NCBI GenBank assembly: GCA_032871835.1
Contig: CM065301.1
Span: 20,043,291 to 20,107,290, forward strand
DNA from: Dipteronia dyeriana
Lineage: Eukaryota > Streptophyta > Magnoliopsida > Sapindales > Sapindaceae
Direction of reading: 5' to 3'
DNA length: 64,000 bases
Numbering within the stretch: the first letter of the stretch is position 1; each line of letters begins with the position of its first letter. A program made the translations under genes and the position numbers. Below, one piece after another: positions 1-11,095 of the stretch. The notes under the pieces were generated by a model, which saw nothing but the letters and a program-made list of their open reading frames with translations, searched no databases and had not been told where the DNA came from.

Positions 1-1501
1 ATTTGACCAATTTCTGGTCTTCTATGATCGTCAGGATTTCCTATTGTTTCTTGGTGAGAGAAGTATAGTTGGTGTACTGACTATGGAACTTTTTGTCATT
101 CCGATTGTTTCTAAGATTGCTCTCGTCACTCTCCTGATGATCACCCTTATGGTTTATTATATAGCAATCACTTGTTTGGGCGTTCTCCTTGGGGCGACCC
201 CCGTGTACATAACTACCCCCCTGAGCTAGCTCCTCTTCTTCAGCCATTGCATAACCACCTGCCATATCCATCAGGTTAGCGTATGTATCTAGGCACTTCC
301 TTCTTAAATCAAAAGAAAGCTGAGCCTTCTGTAGGTTGTTGATGAATGCAGCCACCATAACCTCATCATTAGGATTATAGATCTCTGACACTTCCTAAGA
401 GAACCTTTTCAGGTTATATTTTAATGATTCATTCTGTCCTTGTTTGAGGGTGGCGAGGTGAGCTATCGACTTCCTTCTTTGTATATTCCCCAAGAATTGT
501 TGTGAAAAAGACTAGGTTAACTCAAGGAAATTCTTGATTGTTCCCTAAGTGAGCCTTCCAAACCACCTAGACCCTAAGTCCCAAAGCGTTTGTGGGAACG
601 TCAAGCACAACAACGGGTCATTGTATGCGTACTGTGCCATCACACTTTGAAAATGTCTCACATGTTCTTTTGGATTCGTGTTTGCTTTAAATTGCTCGAC
701 CTGAGGCATTCAGAATCTTTCCGAGAACTGGGTTAGGAGAATGTCGTTCACGAAAGGGTTTCAGAATCATCGTCCAGTAAATCTTTAATCCCATGGCGTC
801 GTTCTAATGCTTCCACCTTCTGGGTTAATTTATGTCAGGATATCTCGCTCATCTCCTGGCTCGTTATCCATTCCCAATCGCTGATGGTCGGTGTGCCCAT
901 GTTTGAATCTTAACGGGGACTTACTCTTTCGATATGTTCTGCGGGGTGGTTGGTTGGTTTCTGTCATCTGACGAGCTAGATCGATCCCGTCGCTGAACAC
1001 CTCTGCTGATTTCATTTGACTCAAAGTTTTCTTGATGCCGATCTTGCCTCCCACGTCAGATAATTCCATCATCTCCCATTCGGGGTCGCTCATCCTTTCT
1101 ATGATGGTCCGCTCTTTCTCTGATAGAATTATGGGGCGCGTCTGGGGTCACGTCCATTATTTCAGATCATACCTTAGGGTCTCAGGCCACCATAGGTATG
1201 GACAATTGATATGGCGATGTTAGATTTGTTGTTGCTATTATATTGATTCCCTGTCTAGCGCCGTCTTCATGACTCTTCGCAGGGACTCTTTGACCTGCTG
1301 GAATGCATCTGGGGAAATTATTGGGGGAGCATTTATGGAAGTTATTGCAGCTTGTCCAGTTAAAGTTGGAGTCACTGAGGGCAAGCTTCCTTCAATAATA
1401 TTGGTGTTTATCGGGTCAAGATCGTTACCAGCACATAGGGTATCAACATCATTCGGAGACTGGCTTCCATCTCTGTTGTTTGCCATGTTGTTGCTTCGCA
1501 A
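1..1501 (-). pseudogene. gag of Tat-like element A (broken)
   Basis: Minus-strand gag remnant. The N-terminal piece begins near 1501 (MRSNNMANNRDGSQS) and carries a Ser/Thr/Pro-rich leader. Later pieces at 830-1093 and 41-391 are in other frames, so there are several frameshifts and stops. The 41-391 piece carries the MAEEEELAQGG segment and a basic stretch that matches the end of the gag core in the copy at 58.0-58.4 kb. Gag is the capsid/nucleocapsid protein that packages retrotransposon RNA in the cytoplasm. This copy cannot make a full product. Confidence 0.75.
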
Positions 1502-1633
1502 GCTCTTTTGTGTACATTCTGATATTGATAAAACACATAATTTCCCCCCTAGCCCCCTTTTTTTGGGCTCACTAGAGTATCTCGTTGTTTCGTCTGTTTA
1601 TGCTAATTCCTCAAAGTTGAGTTTCACCCCCTT

Positions 1634-1645
1634 CTTCTAGCGCCA
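1634..1645 (-). other. primer-binding site of element A
   Basis: On the minus strand TGGCGCTAGAAG lies two bases after the 5' LTR. The same word occurs at the same place in the copy at 26367-26378. It opens with TGG, as expected for priming by a tRNA ending in CCA. The tRNA was not assigned. Confidence 0.7.
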
Positions 1646-1647
1646 GT

Positions 1648-2582
1648 TATTGATGGTGATTTTTGGATTGTATAGGATTGATCACACGTCTAACAGATTT
1701 TTGTAGATCGTTGTAGATGTTATGAGAAAATAGAAAAAAGTAGAAAAAACATGCACACGTAAGTTTACGTGGTAAAACCCCAAGGTGGGGAAACATCCAC
1801 GGTTGCCTGTGACAGCGAGAAGAATCCACTATAATATAATGATTACACACTCAATCTCTCATTTTAAGCGTATCTCTCTCTCTTTCTTGTATCTTTTCTA
1901 TGTGTTGCTCTCTATGTGTCGTTATCGTATATGTTTCATTATATATTTCACAATAAGATTATGTGTCTATTTATATGTTTATAGAACCCTAATCTTTGTT
2001 ACACAAATAAGGAAATGTGATAGTGTTTAATCATGACTTGTTACTTATTGAAGTCCTCTTTGTCTTCTTTCACATTTTGGAGATCTTGTATATTGAATCA
2101 GAGTCTTCGTAGGATTCTAGTTGAATTGTTCGTTTAGGACTTATTTCCTGATTGGTGTGCAGTCTTCTGAAAACTTTGAGTTCTATCCTAAATAGAATTC
2201 TCTGTCTCTTGAGAGAAAATATGAATATTTCCTTATTAGAGTACGACTTTAGATTCCTTGTTTGAGTAATACATTCTTCTTCGTATTTGAGTCGTAGTTG
2301 CCTTTAATGTCTTCCATGAGTCGTTCAACTGACCAATTGTCTAGTCCCGATTAAACTTCTTTTATCCCAATCGGATAGTCCTGAACAAGTTGTGTTTACC
2401 CGATCGGTTAATTTCCCCGACCAGGTTATTTATGCCTGATCAGTTAGTTTCCCCGACCATCTTGGGTAATCTTGACTAGGTCTTGAGATCATCTATTAAT
2501 TGCCTTGGATTGATCTTTCTTAACTATTGTGACGTGGCATATCTAATTATGCTGACTTGTGATGCTATCAAAAAATCCCTAT

Positions 2583-2586
<4 letters not shown>
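1648..2586 (-). repeat. 5' LTR of Tat-like element A
   Basis: A 939-bp LTR, recognised by near-identity along its length with the LTRs at 22692-23677 and 26381-27345. It contains a GC-containing hairpin-like block at about 1765-1805 and a region rich in repeated GATCGG/CCGACC words near 2340-2470. The first bases (TATTGATGG) are mutated from the family start TGTTGACGG. Confidence 0.85.

Positions 2587-2619
<33 letters not shown>
2587..2619. repeat. (TA)n microsatellite
   Basis: A near-perfect TA dinucleotide run directly abutting the end of the LTR of element A. Confidence 0.95.
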
Positions 2620-2621
<2 letters not shown>

Positions 2622-2654
2622 TTTAGACAATCCTTTTGAGGCTTACGCCTCACC

Positions 2655-5610
2655 TCTGAAGAGAAAAGAAGGGTTGTGTCAACATGTTAAACTTATTAGA
2701 ACAAACATCAAATGGTAGTTTAGAATAGGCATGCCCACGGTTCCGATCGGTTCCGGTTTTGAAAGGAGCTAGAACCAAAACCGAAACCAGAATCGAAACC
2801 GTCGATCAGCGGTTTTGATTCCGGTTTCGGTTTCATCGGTTCCACAGGTTCTGTTCCGGTTCTGTCGGTTCGTTTTTTTTTTACAATTTAGCATAAAAAA
2901 GTAAAAAAAATAAAAAAACATATATATATCCTAGAACCAGCGACTCTAGAACCAGAACCGAACCGTCGGTTCCAGGGCGGTTTTTTTCAGAGGAGAACTG
3001 GAATCGAACCTTCAGTCTCACGATTCCAGTTACGGTTACGGTTCATTTCACACGGTTACGGTTCAGTTCCACGGTTCGAACCGAACCGTGGTCATGTCTA
3101 GTTTGGAATGACTAGTAAGGTCACCATATTTCTTGCACATAGTCCAATGTAAAGCTCAGTTAAAAAATGATCTAAACATATAATCCTAAAAGGACCACAA
3201 TATCATTTATGCACAAATTTGTATCATTTTTGCACAACCTCTTCTCTAGCACTCTACTTTCAGTGAGAATACCTTAAACTCAAAGGTTTAGGTCTTGACA
3301 AAGCACATAATTCTGACATCTTTGTAAGCAATGATATTGAGATAAATTGTAAATTCAACAACAACAATATATTGTTAACAACAACTATATGCAGTCAACA
3401 ACAACAACACATTTTTGGATTTACTTTTCATTCCAATATCAATGACTACAAGGTTGTAAGAATTATGTGCTTTGTCGAGACCAACACCTTTGAGATTGAG
3501 GTATTCTCAACAAAAGCTTATTGCTTGAGGTAAGGTTGTGCACAAATGATGCATGTTTGTGCACACATGATACGATGGACTTTTCAGGATTATATTTCTA
3601 GAGCATTTTTGTATGGAGCTTTACACGGGACTATGTGCAAGAAATATAAAAATCTTTATCATCACTCCGCACTTTGATGTTTGTTATAATAAGTTTAACC
3701 GGATGACACTTCCATTCTCTTATATAGAGTTTGTGTTGTGAATGTACCAAGCGCTAGAAATTTAGAATAACCTCACGCTCTCATTGTTTATACAACCCAA
3801 ATGAGAGTTGTGAAATATAGTTTATGAAGAAATATGGACTTGCGGAATCTTGATAAGGCAGTATTAAATAAAGGAATGGGTACATACCATAAACTGTATG
3901 TCACAACTTTCATTTGGGTTATATAAACAATGAGAGCAATAATTCATTTTCGAAAGTTCCTAGAGCTTGATACAATGACAACACATACTTTATATAATAG
4001 AAGGGTATCGATATCCTGTTAAAACTTATCAGTACATACTTTATATAAAAGAAGGGTATCGTCATCAAGTGATAATATAAAGTGACGAGTAAGATCGTCA
4101 TATTTCTTGCATAGAGTCCAATGTAAAGCTCTATTAAAAGATGCTTTAGAAATATAATCCTGAAAAGACCATTGTATCATTTGTGCACAACCTTTTATCT
4201 AGCAATATGCTTTCAGTGAGAATACCTCAACTTCAAATGTGTTGGTCTTGACAAAGAATTCAATTCTAATAACCATGTAATCATTGATCTTAGGATGATA
4301 TGAAAATCCAACAGCAACCATATACTGTCAACAACAACCATATGTTGTCAACAACAACAACATACTGTTTGATTTGTTTTTTTTTTTTTCACAAGATCAA
4401 TGACTACAAGATTATAAGAATTGTGTGGTTTGTCGACCAACACCTTTGAAGTTGAGGTATTCTAATTGAAAGCAGATTGTTGGAGAAAGGTTATGCACAA
4501 AGGATGTAAGTTTGTGCACAAATGATACAATGGCTTTTCCAAGATTATATGTCTAGAGTTTGTGTTGTTAGTGTACCAAGCGCTGGAAACTTTCTAAGGA
4601 CCTAATTCTCTTATTGCTTATATAACCTAAATGAGAGTTGTGCCATAGTTTATGAAAAATATAGGCTTATGGAATCTAGGTATGGCAGTATTAAATAAAG
4701 GAATGGGTACATATCATAAACCACATGTCGTAACATTCATTTGGGTTATATATGCAATAAGAGTAAGAAGTCATTTTCGAAAGTTTCAAGAGCTTGATAC
4801 ATTGACAACACATACTTTATATCAGAGAAGGGTAGCATCATATTGTTAAACTTATCAATAAAAACATCAAATGACAACATGTAGTGTCGAGTATGAAAGT
4901 CGGCATATTTCTTCCATAGAGTCCAATGCAAAACTCTATACACAAATGCATAAAACAAAAAATCTTGGAAATAACACTGTATCATTTGTGCACCAACTTG
5001 CAACAACTGTGAACAACCTTTTCTCCAGCAACATGATTTCGGTAAGAATACCTCAACTTCAAAGTTGTTGGTCTTGACAAAGCATGCAATTCTAAAAACC
5101 TTGTAATCATTGATCTTGAGATGAATGAAATCCAACAGGAACCATATATTTGTCAACAACAACCATATGCTGCAACAGCAGCCACATACTATTATTGTAT
5201 TTACTTTTCATCCCAAGATCAATGACTATAAAGTTGTAAGAATTATGTACTTTGTCGAGACTAACACCTTTAAAGTTGAGGTATTCTAACTGAACACAGA
5301 TTACTGAGAAAAGGCTGTACACAAATAATGCAAGTTTGTGCACTATCTAGTGCATTTTTGAATGGAGCTTTACATTAGACTATGTGCAAGAAATATGGCT
5401 ATATTTGACACTACCTTCTCTTTTATAGAGTTTGTGTTGTTAATGTATCAAGTTTTGAAAACTTTTGAATGACCTCTTACTCTCATTGCTTATATAACTC
5501 AAATGAGAGTTGAGACATATAGTTTATGAAGAAATATAGAGTGGTGGAGTCTTGGGTGAGATAGTATTCCGTAAGGGAATGGGTGTACATACCATAATAC
5601 CTTTCGATTT
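2655..5610. repeat. tandem foldback (palindromic) repeat array
   Basis: Three head-to-tail units start near 3110, 4085 and 4893, plus a partial leading piece (2655-2725). Each unit alternates two inverted-repeat blocks. Block one has a forward arm (containing AGTCCAATG.AAAGCTC at about 3137, 4107, 4916) and its reverse complement (about 3618, 5358), joined by a CAACAACAACA-rich loop. Block two has arms with GTACCAAGCGCT (about 3738, 4571) and its complement (about 3960, 4785). Unit 2 lacks the last part of its right arm. No convincing ORF. It could be a foldback transposon amplified in tandem or a local satellite. Confidence 0.8.
2726..3100. mobile_element. hAT-type MITE (375 bp)
   Basis: Ends TAGGCATGCCCACGG and, reversed, TAGACATGACCACGG form a terminal inverted repeat. 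The flanks GTTTAGAA (2718-2725) and GTTTGGAA (3101-3108) are an 8-bp target duplication with one mismatch, which is the hAT signature. The interior is rich in GGTTCCGGTTC words and has no ORF. It interrupts the foldback array. Confidence 0.8.
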
Positions 5611-6084
5611 TATGTTGATGGTAATCTTATAATTGAACTTATGATAGATAGCTAGGCATTTGATTTCATATTATCTAAATGTGGAATGCATGAGAAATCT
5701 CCATGTCTTTGGGCTTGTTCGTAGTGTCAAATACATTGAAACCTTATACCCTTAAAAAAATGATAGTGTTAACAATTGGTATCCCTTAACTGACCCCCTT
5801 TGGGACTGGACAATAGCATACATTAGGCAACAAGATTGAAGAGGAATGTTGAATATCCTAATAGAGGAAGCAATAAACTCTAGTTAGTTATCTTGTTTAT
5901 CTATATTATGTTGCTTTTTGCTGAAATGTTATTTTGTTATGGACTTGTAATTTCTTTATGTTTTGAATGTATAAGTATTTGATAGTATATTTTATAGTTT
6001 TATGCTTTCGTTTGTCATCCTTTCAAACAAATAGTACACATTAAAATAATGAAATCATTGCAAGGTAAGATATATCAAAGTTAT
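5611..6084. other. AT-rich DNA without a recognised gene
   Basis: No ORF, repeat or RNA gene could be supported between the foldback array and the left LTR of the next element. Confidence 0.6.
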
Positions 6085-7139
6085 TGACAAAGCGAAAGCG
6101 ATAGTTTTGTCAAATCCACGACAAGATACTTACTCCAAAGTAACGGTTCTTTATTAAACTCAATCAAAGGTCACAATAAATTGAAATAACAAGAGTACTA
6201 TTTATAATAAATTAATCCTAATATGACTCGAATATGATTAAGGATGGGCGTGAAGGCCTATTGAGGCAGAGAAGGGTCCCCCCACCCCCACCCCCATTCC
6301 TAAAACCTCCCCCACCCCGCCCCCAAACCCCATTTGGTTGAATTGGGGATGGGAGTGTTTGGGGGGAGGTTCCCCTTCCCCTGCCCCCACCCCCGTCCCT
6401 CATTTTCCATAATTCTCCCTTTTTCAATCCTAATATTTTTCAATTTGAAATCCAAAATTTAAAATTTGATTTGAAATTCAATCATTAGAATCGTTCGATT
6501 CACACTATTTCGATATCCAATTCTATAAATAATCTAAAATATATAATTGATTTAATTTAATAAGAAATTAATACAAATAACTATAGTAATATTGTTTTAC
6601 ACAAATAAATATGGGAAAAATAGGAAAAATGGGTACAGAGTAAATAAGTAATAGAGTTAAAATTATTATTTTTTAAGAAAATAAAAGTATAAATATATAA
6701 TTATATAAATATATAGGGGGAAATGGGGGAAATGGGGCTCCACCCCCACCCCTATTAAAAGAAATGGGGGAATGAGGGTGGGGGTAGGTTCCCCCACCCC
6801 CACCCCATTTAGATTTTGGGGTAAAATTTGCCCCCAAATGGAGGTCGTGGGGGTAGGGGCCCGAAGGGGTAGAGGTCCATGTGGGAAATGCCTATCCCTA
6901 AATCCGACATTCCTAAAAACACTAAAACAAGGCAAACTCAAAACAACATAAATCCCTAGGATTTAGGATCCCTAAATTGCCTAGAATAGAAAAGATCAAA
7001 TCTTTGATTTATTTCCTAAACCCAATGATTCCTAAACAAACTGAAATAAAGAAATCTTCCTAAATTGTAAGAAAAAAACTCCTAAATCACACATAAAACA
7101 TAAAAACAAGAAAATTCTAGAAGTGTCCTACTACAGTCA
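6085..7139 (-). repeat. 3' LTR of element X, split by a MITE
   Basis: After removal of the 662-bp MITE and its duplicated flank, about 385 bp remain, matching the 379-bp right LTR. The end is TACTACAGTCA versus TACGTCA in the right LTR. Confidence 0.8.
6239..6900. mobile_element. hAT-type MITE with C-rich/G-rich ends, copy 1
   Basis: Termini TAAGGATGGGCG and reversed TAGGGATAGGC form a TIR. The 8-bp flanks AATATGAT and AATCCGAC are a degenerate target duplication; the uninterrupted right LTR reads AATACTGA at this place. Subterminal tracts of CCCCCACCCC and GGGGGTGGGG flank an AT-rich centre. A second copy lies at 27993-28621. No transposase is present, and the ORFs in it are composition artefacts. 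Confidence 0.8.
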
Positions 7140-7731
7140 CCGTCTCTTAAAAATATAAAAATAAATAAATGAAATAAAAAACTCGTCCTCAAGTTTGGTT
7201 TAGCTGCAACACTTGAGATATATCATCTTGTCAATTACATGCTTGAATGAACAACAGTTGTATGTGCAGTTTTGGAATTGTAAATAAGGGAAAAGGAATT
7301 TAGTCATGAATTTGCTCTTCACCTTTCCTAGGTAGTAATCGATGGGTTCCCATCAAAAGCCTGCTTATTCTTCAGGTACTTCCAGTATGCAGTGGCAGAT
7401 CCCTTCAATTTGTTCGCAACCACCTTAAGTTTCTCTTTTTCTTAACAATCTATCACCTTAAAACCAGATTCAACATCATTCACCTAAGAAAAGAATTCTT
7501 CCATGTCCTACGTACCCTTGAACACTAACATGTCTACAGTGATCTTGTAGTCTTTTCTCCTTGAGTCCTTTCTGGGCTTGATCATCCGTTTCAAATATCG
7601 ACAAGTCTGGTATGTGAATTATGGGTAGCGGTTGTGATTTTTTTACTCGTGGTAACAGTTCAGGACTCTGAATCACTATTGTTAAGCCATGAGTCATCTC
7701 ATCGGCCCCTCTACGCCCTTGCTCCATCACC
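7140..7731 (-). pseudogene. internal region and gag fragment of element X (downstream part)
   Basis: A minus-strand open piece (7476-7730, MMEQGRRGADEM...) continues the gag start seen at 16447-16622. The two halves meet exactly at the MULE-1 target duplication, which shows they were one reading region. No protease or reverse transcriptase was found between here and the left LTR. Confidence 0.55.
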
Positions 7732-7741
7732 CTCTTGCAAA

Positions 7742-7870
7742 GGGGTCAAAAAATTATTGGCACTATTTGAGGGGGGTGTTGTGCAAATATCACCACTTTA
7801 CTAATGTATGTTTAAAAGACACCATTTAACGTGTTCAAACGAAAATACCCCGAAATATTAAAACAGTGAG
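7742..7870. repeat. left terminal inverted repeat zone of MULE-1
   Basis: Begins GGGGTCAAAAAATTATTGG. It aligns with the start of MULE-3 (41698) and the reversed right end of MULE-2 (38439), including the shared core GTTTAAAAGACAC. The exact inner limit is unclear because the two arms are diverged. Confidence 0.7.
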
Positions 7871-8159
7871 GAATTTGTCATTTTCTAAGTCAGAGAAAAG
7901 CAACAGTCAAACGGACGGGAAAGTAATCGACGGTAAAGTGACCGGAACGAGATTACAGGAGAACATCTACGATTGAGAAATGTAAGATTAGTTTTTTTTC
8001 ATCGATTTTGTTGTTGTTAACTTGCATTACATGTTAGAATTGAGTTTTGTTGATAGAAACTGTTGAAATCGGTTTAAATAGAGATCTGAGAATGGTTGTG
8101 GTTTAGGTTAGAGTTTGTGATTTGGTTGAATATCAGTTGAGGAAGATGAAATCTGGATT

Positions 8160-8770
8160 ATCGAGACTTTTTACAAGAGAATCGAGCTTATTTGTTGTTG
8201 AGTTGAGCTTTTATTTTCGTGAAAATTAGGTTTTGGTAGGTCGAACTTATTTTGTAATGTTTCGAGCTTTTTTTGAATTGGATAGATTTTTTTTAAAAGG
8301 GATCAAGCTTTTTTGAAAAGGAATCGAGCTTTTTGCAATAGGGTCGAGCTTTTTTTTGAATTGGATCGAGCTTTTTTGAAAGAGAGCAAGCTTTGTTGAA
8401 AATGATTCGAGCTTTTTTCAATAGGGTCGACCTTTTTTTCATTGGATCGAGCTTTTTCATCATGACATAGAATTTTTTTAAAATAAGATCGAGCTTTTCT
8501 TACATAGGATCGAGCTTATTTGTTATGGGATCGAGATTTTTTGAAAGAGATCGAGCTTTTTTACATTGGATCGAGCTTTTTCATCATAGGATCGAGCTAT
8601 TTTGTTATGGGATCGAGCATTTTTTCATAGGATCGAGTTTTTTTAAAGGGTCAAGCTCTTTTGTCCTTGGATCGAGCTTATTTCTTATTGGACCGAGCTT
8701 TTTTTTAATTGGATCGAGCTTTTTTCTTATAGAACCGAGCTGTTTTTACATTGGATCGAGACTTTTAATT
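8160..8770 (+). repeat. tandem GATCGAGCTTTTTT words in the 5' intron
   Basis: About 25 irregular copies of a roughly 20-25-bp unit with core TCGAGCTTTTTT. They lie between a probable 5' exon (to about 7985) and the TTGCAG acceptor before the ATG at 8824, so they sit within a 5' intron of the DUF1985 gene. Related but different words occupy the same place in MULE-3 and fill MULE-2. Confidence 0.85.
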
Positions 8771-10148
8771 TTGGTTACGAAATTTGTTCTGTTTAATGAT
8801 GTTGTATTTGTGTTACATTGCAGATGAGAAATAGGTTGAGGGATTTGCTTAAAACTGCAGAATGAGATTGGTACGAGGGCAAATTGACTCGACACAACCA
8901 TTTTGATGCCCTTGCCCATATAGACGACGCGCTGAACCATGTCCCTGCAGAATTTGCAGATGAAGATCGGCGTCGGTTCATGGCATCATGTTTCGGCCAT
9001 TTTATGACGATGCTTCGAAAGATGAAGTTTTCGGATGGTATTATCCATCGGTTGCTTTTGAGGGAGCTGCATCATAACGGCCCGACAGATGAGATGCAGT
9101 TCATGTTAGGGAACCAGTCGGTGAGGTTTTTGAAGGTGGAATTTTACCTGATCACCGGATTACGATTCGAAGTTGTACCAGACACGACCAAGTATGCAGC
9201 AGTGGAGAATGGCATACATCAGTGGTACTTTCCTGGAGCCGATGAGGTCTCGTTGGAAGAGATTAGGGGTGTTGTCACCGTCGCAGAGTTTGGAAAGATG
9301 TACGATACTGTCAAGCTCTGCCTCATATGTATGCTAAACTGGATGCTGATGGGAGTGGATGAGAGATTCAAGATTCCAGTTTGGTAGTTTCGACTGATTG
9401 AGGATCTCGATGAGTTTGACACGTTCCCGTGGGGTGCCCACGTGTACAAGCATTCTATTTTCTCATTCAAGCATGTGCTTGACGGGTGACGAGATGGGTT
9501 TGAGCGATACCAGCAGGAAAAGGGCACTGACGTACACACGGTGGAGACCTACAACATATATGGTCTATCTCAGGCCCTATTGGTAAGAACTTCGAATTAC
9601 AAGTTGTACTTTATTGGTGTTGTCCTCAATGTTATAGTTAGTTATCGGACTTATCTTTGATGCAGATATTTGCTTTCGAGGTGATCCCTGATTTGGCCAA
9701 AGAGTTCGGTGCCTAGAGGGTTACAGATCTGACTCCCCGTATTTTGAAGTGGGAGTTGACCAAACAACCGAGAGGGAAGAAGCTGACAAAGATTTTTAAA
9801 GCCAGAGTATGTATTTAATTTGTTAATGTTTTTATTAGTTAGTATTTGTACAATTACATTGTTCTAACTAATATTTCAGATGTTTGTGAGGAAGGAAATG
9901 GTGCCAACACCGACTGAGAGACAGTCACCGTAGTATACCGGACTAAACGATGGAGGAGCCTACATGTAGAAGATGACAGGGATGATATGCTGCCTCCGGT
10001 CCCTGATCAGACTACCTTTGGTAGGAACAGTGGTACAGAGGGTGGGGGTTTAACAGACAGGACCAGTGACAGTGAGGGATCTAAGCCCGCCGCTGGGGGT
10101 TTAAGGCCCAATGACAGTGAGGGATATGAGACAGACCCTCAATGAGAA

Positions 10149-10226
10149 AGGCATAGGCATAGGCATAGGAATAGGCATAGGCATAGGCATAGGCATAGGC
10201 ATAGGCATAGGCATAGGCATAGGCAT
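10149..10226. repeat. (AGGCAT)n microsatellite inside exon 4
   Basis: About 12 copies of AGGCAT with one AATAGG interruption. In the frame that joins best to the neighbouring acidic segment it encodes alternating Arg-His; in another frame, Gly-Ile. It lies in the variable linker between DUF1985 and the protease. Confidence 0.95.
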
Positions 10227-10824
10227 ATGTGGGTTCGGTTTACCACCCCCGGACATGGTACATCTACAAGGGATTTCCGTGAGGGCGTTGGACGTGATGG
10301 AGAGGTAAGTTGAAAACAAAGTTTAGTGTTTTTTATTAACACGTGTTGATAGTTTTGTACTAACAATATAGACATGATTTCAGGCTCTGTGGGCAGATCT
10401 GTTGAACGATATGCTTGAAGCCCTCCAGAAGAGTGATGAGGATCGATAACGTCAACACTTGGAGTTAGTGGATATGATCCGGAAGAGTGATAAGGATCGT
10501 CAGCAATAACACCGAGTGTTACTGGATATGATCCAAGGGCTTCAAGGGTTGACCATACGTACACACCGAGATGGCCCCCCACCTCTTGATCCAGACTTTA
10601 GTCCCGGAGACTGGACTGATAGGGATACGGAGGGGACAGACGTGACAGGTGGACCTAGTCAGGAACCGCCTACTAGGGGGTAGTTCTGGAGAGGCAACCT
10701 CAGTCTTATACCGGTGATAGTAGGCTTGCTTCATGTACAACAGTTGGGTCGGACCTCCCAGTTATCCTTTATGGGTCCACCGAAGCTCAACGGTCCCCCT
10801 ACCTCCCAGCACATCAATTCAGCC

Positions 10825-11095
10825 ACAACGGTGCCCTCCCCTACCCAGGACATCTGTGGCATTGGCACTGTCCCTTCCCCCACCCAGGATGTTTGTGGCG
10901 TCGACCTGGTCCCTTCCCCACCCAGCATGTTGACCCATGCTCATCTGTCCCCTCTCCTACCCAGGACATCGGCCCCCTGTTTTCCCTTACCCAGCATGTC
11001 GACCTAGGATCAGCGGTCCCTTCCCCTGGAGAGGATGACGAACCAGGGTTTGCGGTCCCCTCCACCACCTATCACATCAATTCAGCCTCAGCGGC
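10825..11095 (+). repeat. Pro/Ser-rich minisatellite in exon 5
   Basis: Imperfect repeats of about 50 bp built on CCCTTCCCCxACCCAG followed by GA(C/T)xT. They encode PSPTQD-type repeats in the linker of the Ulp1-like gene. Confidence 0.75.

Larger units (their letters stand above)
1..2586 (-). mobile_element. Tat-like Ty3/gypsy element A, 5' portion (gag + 5' LTR)
   Basis: The element runs off the left edge. Reading on the minus strand, the right-hand LTR (1648-2586) is the 5' LTR, followed by a primer-binding site and gag. It is the same family as the copies at 22692-27345 and 29431-31345: same LTR start (TGTTGACGG-like), same LTR end (CCTATAACA), same gag text. Lineage assignment to Tat rests on similarity to the fuller copy at 44472-60585. 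The left LTR is outside the window, so no target duplication can be checked. Confidence 0.85.

Noticed and set aside
2655..5610. CRISPR-like or satellite array
   Set aside because: Units are hundreds of bases long and palindromic, with no short direct repeats and spacers, and the genome is eukaryotic.
6218..6427. Gly/Arg-rich ORF on minus
   Set aside because: It lies inside the C-rich subterminal tract of a MITE, so it is a composition artefact.
8525..8827. Phe/Ile/Ser-repeat ORF on plus
   Set aside because: It is generated by the TCGAGCTTTTTT words of the intron and does not extend into the DUF1985 frame.
10139..10582. Cys-Leu and Met-Pro repeat ORFs on minus
   Set aside because: They are antisense shadows of the AGGCAT microsatellite and the Ulp1-like gene.
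10731..11068. Gly/Glu-rich ORFs on minus
   Set aside because: They are antisense to the PSPTQD minisatellite of the Ulp1-like gene.
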